Source: Pseudomonadota bacterium (lineage in GTDB: Bacteria; Pseudomonadota; Alphaproteobacteria; Thalassobaculales; Thalassobaculaceae). From it: DNA of 9,090 nt. The number at the start of each line of letters is the position of its first letter. Positions within the stretch are counted from its first letter, which is position 1. The stretch is from assembly GCA_027623845.1 (NCBI GenBank), contig JAQBUJ010000089.1, forward strand, positions 1 through 9,090. Reading direction: 5' to 3'. The notes under the pieces were generated by a model. It ran no database searches, was not told the DNA's origin, and saw only the letters and a program-made list of their open reading frames with translations. The position numbers and the translations under genes are program-made. Of the stretch, positions 1 to 5,519 are shown piece by piece.

Positions 1-66
1 CAGCATGGGATGAAGACTTCCTTCAAAGCGTAATTTGCAACTGAATTTGTTCACCCGATTCCCCTG
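1..66 (+). mobile_element. Right end of a probable ISAs1-family insertion sequence (left part outside window)
   Basis: Seen: the first 60 bases contain 25 G/C, well below the neighbouring GC-rich genes. One frame stays open from base 3 to a TGA at 42-44. The following non-coding stretch ends in CCCTG at 62-66, so read inward from the other strand the end begins CAGGG. Immediately after base 66 the sequence becomes in-frame dienelactone-hydrolase coding sequence. Known: ISAs1-family elements characteristically have ends beginning CAGGG, one transposase gene ending close to the terminus, and 8-10 bp target duplications. Inferred: this is the transposase-distal end of such an element, and bases 67 to about 74-76 are one copy of the target duplication. 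The other end and most of the transposase are outside the window, so the inverted repeat cannot be compared. Confidence 0.65.
3..44 (+). CDS. C-terminal tail of a probable ISAs1-family transposase (5' part outside window)
   Basis: Thirteen codons followed by TGA read AWDEDFLQSVICN. From memory, ISAs1-family (H-repeat-associated) DDE transposases end in a similar stretch, with an aromatic/Asp-rich 'WD-D-L' pattern a few residues before the C-terminus. The stop lies 22 bases before the proposed element end, which suits a one-gene insertion sequence. The fragment is too short to stand alone; the assignment depends on the CCCTG terminus and the interrupted gene beside it. All catalytic residues would lie outside the window. 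Confidence 0.5.
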   Translation, partial: AWDEDFLQSVICN

Positions 67-666
67 CGCAACATGGCCCGTCGCATCGCCAAGGCCGGGT
101 ATTTCTGCGTGCTGCCGGACATGTATTACCGGATCGGCACCCTGCGGTTCGATCTGTTGAACCGGAACGACGCGATGACCAAGGTGATCTTCGCGGCGAT
201 GGATCATCTGACCAACGAGATGGTGGTTGAGGATACCGGCTGCATGCTGGCTTGGATCGACGCCCAGGCCAAGGCTAAGGCCGGCCCGGTCGGCTGCGTC
301 GGCCATTGCATGAGCGGGCGTTACATCACCACCGTGGCGGCCCGCTTTGGCGCCCGGATCAAGGCGGCAGCATCGCTCTATGGCGTCGGTATCATCACCG
401 ATGCCGAGGATTCGCCGCATCTGTTGCTCGATCAAATTCAGGGCGAGCTGTATTACGGCTTTGCCGAGGTCGACCAGTATGTCCCCGATCATGTGGTTCC
501 GGCGCTGCGCGAGGCGCTCGACAAGGCCGGCGTCGCAAACCGGGTTGAGATATTCGAGGGAACCGCCCACGGCTTCTGTTTCTCCGAACGCCAAGCCTAT
601 GCGCCGGAAGCCTCGGAAGCCGCATGGGCGCGGTTATTCGATCTGTGGGAGCGCCGGTTGAAGTAG
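67..666 (+). pseudogene. Dienelactone hydrolase family protein, N-terminus lost to an insertion
   Basis: This is an alpha/beta-hydrolase of the dienelactone hydrolase family (COG0412, PF01738). Members hydrolyse lactones or related esters in the cytoplasm; the substrate here is unknown. Counting from the ATG at 73 (197 codons), the nucleophile Cys79 sits in G-H-C-M-S-G (77-82). The likely acid is Asp134 in the 'VDQYVP' segment, and the base is His166 in 'TAHGF'. Full-length relatives are about 230-250 residues, with the first strands and the oxyanion/Glu region before the residues seen here. The in-frame codons just before the ATG (Arg, Asn) still match the family pattern 'LR-N/D-MARRIA'. Upstream, the reading frame runs into insertion-sequence DNA and a stop at 31-33. 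No Shine-Dalgarno sequence precedes the ATG at 73, so any product would be short and probably misfolded. The stop lies 34 bases before the MetE-like gene, consistent with a former operon. Confidence 0.8.
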
Positions 667-690
667 GGTCGCCAGTTCAGCAGCGGTATC

Positions 691-695
691 GGAGG
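691..695 (+). promoter_or_regulatory. Shine-Dalgarno sequence of the MetE-like gene
   Basis: GGAGG lies five bases before the ATG at 701. It is the strongest ribosome binding site in the left part of the window and fixes the start of the MetE-like gene. Confidence 0.75.
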
Positions 696-700
696 CAAGC

Positions 701-1732
701 ATGTTCGACCAATTGATCCCCACCACGCTGGTAGGCAGCTATCCGCAGCCCGCTTGGCTGGTTGACAAGGATGTTCTGCTGGGCAGCGGCCCGCCTCGGG
801 TGCGGATGCGTGAGGTCTGGCGACCCGAAGACGCCTTGCTGGAAGAAGCCCAGGATGACGCCACCCTAGTCGCCTTGCATGATCAGGAGCGTGCCGATAT
901 CGACATCGTGACCGACGGAGAGATCCGCCGGGAAAGCTATTTCAACCATTTCGCCAACGCCTTGGGCGGCATTGACTTGGACGAACCGGGGATCGTGCCG
1001 GGACGTAGCGGCAAGCCGACCCTGGTGCCCCGGGTGATTGGCCCGATTCAACGAATCAGGCCGGTCCAGGTGCGCGACGTCGCCTTCCTCAGGGCGCATA
1101 CCGACAGGCCGATCAAGGTCACCATTCCCGGCGCCTTCACCATGGCCAAGATGGCCAAGGATGAATATTATGGCGATCTCGAAGCGCTGATCATGGCCTA
1201 TGCCGCCGCGCTCAATCAGGAAGTGCGCGAGATGAAGGACGCTGGCGCCGACGTCATCCAGATCGATGAGCCGCATATGCAGGCGCACCCGATCGAGGCT
1301 GGTCGATTTGGCATCGCCGCGATCGACAAGGCGCTTGACGGCATCGCCGGGCCGACCGTCGTGCATGTCTGCTTCGGTTACGCCTATGTGGTGCAGGAAA
1401 AGCCGTCCGGTTATTCCTTCCTGCCGGAATTCGACGCCTGTTGCGCCTCGGCGATCTCCATCGAGGCGGCGCAACCCAAGCTCGATCCGGTAATCCTCGA
1501 GCGTCTACCGAGTAAGAAGATCCTGTTTGGCGCCCTCGACCTGGGCACCGAGGCGGTTGAGACCGCCGAGATCGTGGCCCAGCGGTTGCGCGGCGCGTTG
1601 CGTCATATTCCCGCCGACCGCCTGATCGCCGCCCCGGATTGCGGCATGAAATACCTGCCGCGCGATGTCGCTTTCGGCAAACTCAAGGCGCTGGCCGGCG
1701 GCGCCGCGATCGTCCGGCGGGAAATTCGATGA
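701..1732 (+). CDS. Short MetE-like zinc methyl/alkyltransferase (cobalamin-independent methionine synthase II family)
   Basis: The 343-residue protein corresponds to the C-terminal catalytic barrel of MetE (COG0620, UROD/MetE-like fold), without the N-terminal barrel of the roughly 750-residue enzyme. It opens with the typical 'TTLVGSYPQP' (8-17). The zinc ligands of MetE can all be placed: His222 and Cys224 in 'VHVCFGY', Glu255 in 'SIEAAQPK', and Cys314 in 'APDCGMKY'. The 'QIDEPH' segment (187-192) holds the acidic residues that bind the amino-acid substrate in MetE. This indicates a cytoplasmic enzyme that activates a thiol on zinc for methyl or alkyl transfer. The family also includes epoxyalkane:CoM transferase and core-type methionine synthases that need other methyl donors, so methionine synthesis cannot be assumed. 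The start is set by GGAGG five bases upstream. The end overlaps the DUF924 start by ATGA, suggesting translational coupling. Confidence 0.88.
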   Translation: MFDQLIPTTLVGSYPQPAWLVDKDVLLGSGPPRVRMREVWRPEDALLEEAQDDATLVALHDQERADIDIVTDGEIRRESYFNHFANALGGIDLDEPGIVPGRSGKPTLVPRVIGPIQRIRPVQVRDVAFLRAHTDRPIKVTIPGAFTMAKMAKDEYYGDLEALIMAYAAALNQEVREMKDAGADVIQIDEPHMQAHPIEAGRFGIAAIDKALDGIAGPTVVHVCFGYAYVVQEKPSGYSFLPEFDACCASAISIEAAQPKLDPVILERLPSKKILFGALDLGTEAVETAEIVAQRLRGALRHIPADRLIAAPDCGMKYLPRDVAFGKLKALAGGAAIVRREIR

Positions 1733-2382
1733 GCCCAAACAGCGAAACCTCGGCGGCGCGGATTTCCGAAATTGTCGATTTCTGGCTGAATGACTGTCTC
1801 GACAGCCCAGAGGCGACCTTCGCCCGCCGCGACTGGTGGTACAAGGGCGGGGTATCTGTCGATGCTGAAATCCAGACGCGCTTTGGCGCTTTGGTGGCCG
1901 AGGCCAGCACCGGTGGGTTGCTGGACTGGCGCGAGACATCGAACGGGAATCTGGCGCTGATCCTGCTGCTCGACCAGTTCACCCGCAATATCCACCGAAA
2001 CACGATCAATGCCTATTCCGGCGATCCCCTGGCCATGGAAATTGTGACCCAGGCGATCGAGCGCAAGCTCGACCGGGAACTCCACCCGGTTTGCCAAATC
2101 TGGCTATATCACCCGTTCCATCACGCCGAGCGGATCGACGATCAGGACAGAGGGCTAGCCTTGCTGGCGGCGATCAAGGACGGCGCGGCTCCGGCGTGGC
2201 AGCCCTATATCCAACGCAGCATCACCGGTTGGACCCGGCATCGCGACATCGTTGCCCGCTTCGGACGCTTCCCCCATCGCAACGCCGTGCTGGCTCGGCA
2301 AACCACTGCGCAAGAACGGGAATTCCTTGAAAAGGACGGCGAGTCCTTCGGACAGGGTGTGAAATTGCCGCAAACCCCTTGA
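1729..2382 (+). CDS. DUF924 family protein
   Basis: The 217-residue protein belongs to the DUF924 family (PF06041, COG3803), soluble helical TPR-like proteins without an established biochemical role. Family landmarks are visible: 'EIVDFW' near 14-19, 'LLDQFTRNIHR' (80-90; usually LDQFPRN, so Pro is Thr here), 'YHPFHHAE' (127-134), and 'RFGRFPHRN' (177-185). 'EREFL' follows near the C-terminus. An in-frame ATG exists 90 bases upstream at 1639, but that extension lies inside the MetE-like gene and is arginine-rich shadow sequence. The start at 1729, forming an ATGA overlap with the preceding stop, fits the family. Co-translation with the MetE-like gene is likely. No catalytic residues are known for the family, so no reaction is proposed. 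Confidence 0.85.
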   Translation: MSPNSETSAARISEIVDFWLNDCLDSPEATFARRDWWYKGGVSVDAEIQTRFGALVAEASTGGLLDWRETSNGNLALILLLDQFTRNIHRNTINAYSGDPLAMEIVTQAIERKLDRELHPVCQIWLYHPFHHAERIDDQDRGLALLAAIKDGAAPAWQPYIQRSITGWTRHRDIVARFGRFPHRNAVLARQTTAQEREFLEKDGESFGQGVKLPQTP

Positions 2383-2402
2383 ATATCGCGCGTTTTTCCA
2401 CC

Positions 2403-2415
2403 GCGGCAATGCCGC
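2403..2415. terminator. Short GC hairpin between convergent genes, possible weak terminator
   Basis: GCGGC (2403-2407) and GCCGC (2411-2415) form a perfect 5-bp stem with an AAT loop. It lies in the 33-base gap between the DUF924 stop and the AtuA-partner stop, where a bidirectional terminator would be expected. No T-run follows it on the + strand. On the - strand the bases beyond it are A-rich rather than T-rich. Evidence for function is therefore mainly its position. Confidence 0.25.
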
Positions 2416-2721
2416 CTAGTCGAGTTCCAGGTCAAGCAACACCCAGATCGCGACTTTTTGCCAATGCAGCCCGGCGTGCAAGGTCGCATAGACCCCGCCG
2501 GGCAATGCATCCTCGATGACGAATTTCAACGCCCGCAGACCCGGAACCGGATAGCGCCGCAGGACGCCGGGCATGACCCGGGAGATCGCCGCCTGGGCCT
2601 CCGCTTCGGTCAACCGCGACTCAAGCCAGCGATAGCCCTGGTCATCCAACGCCACCAGCGTGAGATCCAGGGTGCCTCCCTTGTCGCCCGAGCGACCGAC
2701 GCTTATCGAACCGACCCTCAT
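2416..2721 (-). CDS. AtuA-like C-terminal ferredoxin-fold domain protein
   Basis: The 101-residue protein matches the small domain found at the C-terminus of AtuA-type proteins, here a separate gene. The diagnostic feature is 'GRSGDKGG' at 9-16 (the usual family form is a-R-S-G-D-K-G). It is followed by a strand-rich segment, and 'YPVPGLRALKFVIEDALPGG' lies in the second half. Its ATG overlaps the stop of the DUF1446 gene as ATGA (2718-2721), so the two are probably translated together and act as one complex. In Pseudomonas, AtuA belongs to the citronellol/geraniol degradation cluster, but its biochemical role is not firmly established. No acyl-CoA carboxylase or isohexenylglutaconyl-CoA hydratase gene is in this window, so a terpene role is not supported by context. 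Confidence 0.85.
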   Translation of the reverse strand: MRVGSISVGRSGDKGGTLDLTLVALDDQGYRWLESRLTEAEAQAAISRVMPGVLRRYPVPGLRALKFVIEDALPGGVYATLHAGLHWQKVAIWVLLDLELD

Positions 2722-4031
2722 GACGCGCGCTCCCAGACGGTCTCGGTCTTGACCAGATCGCGGTCGATGAAACCATCCACCACCGCCAGGCTTGGTCGGC
2801 GCTCGCTGCGCACACTGCCGCCGCCGGCTGGACCGGAAAGCGTCAGGGAATAGACCTCATCCTCGACGATCTGGGCCATTTGAGCATCACCGCAGCGTGC
2901 CGAGACATGCACACGAACCTCCGGCGCACGGTTCGGCGGCGCCAAGGAGGCGGAGCCAAGGGTCGAATCCACCCCGACGAGATCGATGCGCAAGTCCTCT
3001 TGCGGCAAATCATCAAGCCGCATGCGCAGCGCATCGGCGGCAACCTTGCCACGTTGCAGAGCGTGGGTTCCGGCGTAACCGATCTCAATATCGGCGACGA
3101 ACCCGGGTTGCTCGACGAAGCCCGACACCTTGAGCCGGGTTGGACGGCCCCGCGCTCGGGCCCCGCTCACCCGGACCCGGTTCGGGCCAATCTCCTCGAA
3201 CCTTATGCCGGTGAGATCGAGGATCGCGTCGGGGGTGATATAGGCGTTCGGGTCGTGCACCTCGTATAACAACTGCAAGGTGCAGGTAAGAACATCGATC
3301 CGGCCCGGCGCACCGTCGAGAAGCCCGAGATCGGCGCTGCCGTCGGACCGGACATGGGCTAGCGGGAAACCAAGCTCAGCGAAGTCCTGCGCTGTCAAGC
3401 TGTCGCCGTTCGGCATCTCGAAGTTACCGCCCGTCAGCTGTCCAGAGCACTCAAGCAGATGACCAATCGTCGTGGCGCCCGCCAGGGCGTCGAGAGTGTC
3501 GTCCAGGATCGGCAGCACCTCGGCGGAGAACAGCGCCGAATCAGCGACCCGACCGGTGACGATAACGTGGGCGCCGTCATCCACCGCCTCACGCAACGCA
3601 TCAGCGCCGATATAGGCATGCGCGCCCAGCATTTCCCCGATGATCGGTTCTTGCCACTCAATGTACTTGGCAAGCGCCATGACGTCGTCACCAATCACCG
3701 CCGCCACCCGCATTCCGGAACAGCCGCTCTCGCTGGCAAGGCGCGCGATCTGGCGTCCGGCGGATAAGGGATTCGCGGCCCCGAGATTAGAGATGATCCG
3801 GCAGTCATTGGCCCTTGCCACCGGAAGCAAAGGGCGAAGCCGGCGTTCCAGGCGCGGATCAGCGCCGGCGTCGCCATTGGCTCGGCGCGCCCTCAGGCCC
3901 GGCACCAAGGTCCGTTCGGCCAAACATTCAAGCCCAATCGCATCGACCAGTCCGGACGCCGCGAGCGCCACCGCCGGCTCGGTCCGGTCACCGGCAAACC
4001 CGGCCCCGCAAGCTATAACTCGATGTTCCAA
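2718..4031 (-). CDS. AtuA family protein (DUF1446)
   Basis: The 437-residue protein is a DUF1446/AtuA-family member (PF07287, 'acyclic terpene utilization AtuA'). Family segments seen in order: 'GAGFAGDRTEPA' (9-20), 'ECLAERT' (35-41), 'SNLGAANP' (81-88; usually TNMGAANP), 'GRVADSALF' (160-168), and 'HLLECSGQLTGGNF' (191-204). No signal peptide or membrane segment is seen, so it is probably cytoplasmic. The proposed start is TTG at 4031, with GGGAG eight bases upstream. A stop (TAA) lies upstream in the same frame and no in-frame ATG or GTG is available near the expected N-terminus. An ATG at 4034-4036 is out of frame. The gene overlaps its small partner by ATGA and diverges from the glutathione-transferase gene. 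The reaction is unknown; a role in CoA-linked branched-chain or terpenoid breakdown is an inference from the family name only. Confidence 0.88.
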   Translation of the reverse strand: MEHRVIACGAGFAGDRTEPAVALAASGLVDAIGLECLAERTLVPGLRARRANGDAGADPRLERRLRPLLPVARANDCRIISNLGAANPLSAGRQIARLASESGCSGMRVAAVIGDDVMALAKYIEWQEPIIGEMLGAHAYIGADALREAVDDGAHVIVTGRVADSALFSAEVLPILDDTLDALAGATTIGHLLECSGQLTGGNFEMPNGDSLTAQDFAELGFPLAHVRSDGSADLGLLDGAPGRIDVLTCTLQLLYEVHDPNAYITPDAILDLTGIRFEEIGPNRVRVSGARARGRPTRLKVSGFVEQPGFVADIEIGYAGTHALQRGKVAADALRMRLDDLPQEDLRIDLVGVDSTLGSASLAPPNRAPEVRVHVSARCGDAQMAQIVEDEVYSLTLSGPAGGGSVRSERRPSLAVVDGFIDRDLVKTETVWERAS

Positions 4032-4176
4032 GCCATTATCTCCCGCCCTGTCGCCGATATCCGCTGGACCGCCAGGCCCTATCGCCTTCGGTTAAGGCCA
4101 ATGCTAGCCAAGCCTGCCGGATTGGGCAACGATGTGCCGTCCTTGCTTATATCCAGCCCCTTGCCCGGAAAACCCG
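4032..4176. promoter_or_regulatory. Divergent spacer between the AtuA and glutathione-transferase genes
   Basis: This 145-base spacer must hold promoters for both directions. On the + strand, TTGGGC (4122-4127) and CTTATA (4146-4151) are separated by 18 bases and could be a weak sigma-70-type promoter for the transferase gene. A direct repeat GCCAA-TGCTA-GCCAA (4097-4111) has a 10-base period, one helical turn, and could bind a regulator. No convincing - strand promoter was found. Only the divergent layout is firm. Confidence 0.35.
4040..4044 (-). promoter_or_regulatory. Shine-Dalgarno sequence supporting the TTG start of the AtuA gene
   Basis: GGGAG on the - strand is eight bases before the TTG at 4031. 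It is only three bases before the out-of-frame ATG at 4036, too close for efficient initiation there. This spacing decides for TTG. Confidence 0.5.
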
Positions 4177-4827
4177 ATGACCGATAATCCCGACCGGCTT
4201 ACCCTGTATGGCAGCTTTACCTCCAGTTCCAGCTTCAAGCCGATGCTGTATCTGACTCTGGCCAATCTGCCGTTCTCGTTCCGCACCGTTAACCTCAAAT
4301 TCGGCGCCCAGAAAGAAGACTGGTACCTGGCGATAAACCGCTATGGCCAAGTTCCGGCGCTGGCCCACCAGGGTCTGGTGATCGTGCAGTCGAACAGTAT
4401 CCTTGATTATCTGGCGCGGACCACCGGGCATTTCGAGGCGGCGAATGAGCAGGACCGCTGGCGCGCCCGCGAGTGGCTGTCCTGGGAGTCCGACGCCATC
4501 ACCAACGTCGCCAAGGTTCGCCATTACCACCGCTTTCGAGAGGTCGACCCAGCGGTGATGGCGTATTTTCAACCCCTTGCCGAAGCGTCACTCGACGTCG
4601 TCGACACCGCGCTCATCGGTCGTGAATGGCTGGTCGGCGACCAGTGCACGATCGCCGATCTCGGCTGCTGGGGCCGCATGGTCTTCATGGCCGAGGGCGG
4701 CCTGGAAATCGATCGTTGGCCGAACCTCAAGGCCTGGTCCGAGCGGATCACCGCGATGCCGGGTTATGACCACCCCTACACGCTGATCCCGAAGAAGGAC
4801 CGCGCCTTCGACCCCATCCCGCAATAG
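4177..4827 (+). CDS. Glutathione S-transferase family protein
   Basis: The 216-residue protein has the two-domain layout of cytosolic glutathione transferases. The thioredoxin-like N-terminal domain starts with the strand 'LTLYGSF' (8-14) and a Ser-rich turn (16-19), then Lys21-Pro22. The cis-proline is in 'VPAL' (Pro60) and the glutathione-binding Ser72 is in 'QSNSI'. The helical C-terminal domain has the N-capping box Thr158-x-x-Asp161 in 'CTIADLGCWG' and the usual 'WPNLKAWSERI' end region. The family conjugates glutathione to electrophiles or catalyses related thiol reactions; the substrate is unknown. The N-terminus lacks the obvious catalytic Tyr of alpha/mu/pi classes, so one of the Ser residues may serve. 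The upstream ATG at 4132 would add 15 residues unlike the family. The ATG at 4177, with GGAA six bases before it, is preferred. It diverges from the AtuA gene. Confidence 0.87.
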   Translation: MTDNPDRLTLYGSFTSSSSFKPMLYLTLANLPFSFRTVNLKFGAQKEDWYLAINRYGQVPALAHQGLVIVQSNSILDYLARTTGHFEAANEQDRWRAREWLSWESDAITNVAKVRHYHRFREVDPAVMAYFQPLAEASLDVVDTALIGREWLVGDQCTIADLGCWGRMVFMAEGGLEIDRWPNLKAWSERITAMPGYDHPYTLIPKKDRAFDPIPQ

Positions 4828-4886
4828 CGGCGCGGCAGGCGCGATCGTCGGCCGATCGACCAACCGATCAACATACACGGACCTGT

Positions 4887-4899
4887 GACACGACGTGTC
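4887..4899. promoter_or_regulatory. Inverted repeat upstream of the exported-protein gene
   Basis: GACAC (4887-4891) and GTGTC (4895-4899) form a perfect inverted repeat around GAC. It lies about 70 bases before the exported-protein start, in the 138-base spacer after the transferase gene. The segment CTGTGAC (4883-4889) resembles one half of a PHO box (CTGTCAT/C), but the second half fits poorly and is spaced one base too far. It may be an operator for an unknown regulator, or chance. Confidence 0.25.
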
Positions 4900-4955
4900 T
4901 TGCCGGCGTCCGGAATGCTGCTTATCGAACCCGGTATCGAGTAGCCTTTCATGCC

Positions 4956-4960
4956 GGAGA
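4956..4960 (+). promoter_or_regulatory. Shine-Dalgarno sequence supporting the GTG start at 4966
   Basis: GGAGA lies five bases before the GTG at 4966, which is in frame with the ATG at 4951. The ATG at 4951 has no purine-rich stretch at the right distance. The GTG start also gives a cleaner signal peptide. Confidence 0.5.
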
Positions 4961-4965
4961 TTGAT

Positions 4966-5463
4966 GTGAAAAACCTAGCCACGGTTCTGAGTTTTTTGTT
5001 TGTGTTCACGGCCCTGACAGGCACCGCATCCGCCGAGAAGATGCGCATCGAGGCGGTCATGGCGCCGATCCAGTCGATGAAATTGGACTTTCAGGACGGC
5101 AGCAAGCATTTCGTGCTGCTGGTCCAACGCGAAGGCAAGGCCGAGGGCAGCGGCCCACTGGCCGGCAGCGCGGTGACCGAGTACGGCATGCATGATCTGG
5201 TCAAAGGCATCGGCGGAATTCCTCAAGGCTATCTTGAATTCAAGACGCTCGGCGGGGATATCGGCTATGTCAAATGGCAGGTCCGGGCGATCTTTTTCAA
5301 GGGCGAAAGCAAGCCTCGCCTCGCCGATTACGGCTATTGGGAATTGGCCGGCGGAACCGGTGCGTTGGCCGGGATGAACGGTGTCGGCACGTTGACCATC
5401 AAGGCGGCGTCGAAAACCGATCGATTGTTCACCTTGGAAGGCGAGATCGCGCCCAAGCCCTGA
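4966..5463 (+). CDS. Small exported protein of unknown function, possible AOC/dirigent-like barrel
   Basis: I do not recognise a named family with certainty. From the GTG at 4966 the product is 165 residues; from the ATG at 4951 it would be 170. Residues 1-23 form a Sec signal peptide: Lys2, a hydrophobic core (4-17), then Thr-Ala-Ser-Ala before Glu24. There is no cysteine after the cleavage site, so it is a soluble periplasmic or secreted protein of about 142 residues, not a lipoprotein. The mature part alternates short hydrophobic strands with Gly-rich turns. It ends in 'ELAGGTGALAGMNGVGTLTI' (126-145), which recalls the GGTG..F.GA.G motif of allene oxide cyclase- and dirigent-like beta-barrels. 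That is a resemblance by eye, not a family assignment. The gene stands alone after the transferase gene and faces phoB. Confidence 0.7.
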   Translation: MKNLATVLSFLFVFTALTGTASAEKMRIEAVMAPIQSMKLDFQDGSKHFVLLVQREGKAEGSGPLAGSAVTEYGMHDLVKGIGGIPQGYLEFKTLGGDIGYVKWQVRAIFFKGESKPRLADYGYWELAGGTGALAGMNGVGTLTIKAASKTDRLFTLEGEIAPKP

Positions 5464-5469
5464 TCAACA

Positions 5470-5510
5470 GAGAGAAATCGGGGGCTGGCGATCAGCCCTC
5501 GTTATCTCTC
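5470..5510. terminator. Long hairpin between convergent genes, probable bidirectional terminator
   Basis: The arms 5470-5487 and 5493-5510 pair over 18 positions with two mismatches and one G-T wobble, around the 5-base loop GCGAT. The inner half (GGGGCTG/CAGCCCT) is GC-rich. It begins 7 bases after the exported-protein stop and ends 9 bases before the phoB stop, so it can serve transcripts from both sides. Neither side has a run of T, so termination may be Rho-assisted, or the hairpin may mainly protect the 3' ends. Confidence 0.6.
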
Positions 5511-5519
5511 AAAGCCGCT

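Noticed and set aside
866..1474. Long - strand open frame (202 codons) opposite the MetE-like gene
   Set aside because: It is antisense to a gene with clear family motifs. High GC third positions create such shadow frames, and the product shows no recognisable domain.
1639..1728. Upstream ATG start for the DUF924 gene
   Set aside because: It lies within the MetE-like coding region, encodes an Arg-rich stretch, and the ATGA-coupled start fits the family better.
2416..4031. Citronellol/geraniol degradation operon
   Set aside because: Only the AtuA parts are present; no carboxylase, hydratase or dehydrogenase gene of the pathway is in the window.
4132..4176. Upstream ATG start for the glutathione transferase
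   Set aside because: It would add a Cys/Pro-rich stretch before the first strand that family members lack, and it overlaps the possible promoter.
4842..4858. CGATCG-TCGGC-CGATCG as a terminator after the transferase gene
   Set aside because: The arms are themselves palindromic, the stem is only 6 bp, and no T-run follows. It is easily expected by chance in GC-rich DNA.
4900..4928. TTGCCG/TATCGA as a sigma-70-type promoter of the exported-protein gene
   Set aside because: The spacing is 17 bases but both hexamers match poorly. Many such pairs occur by chance.
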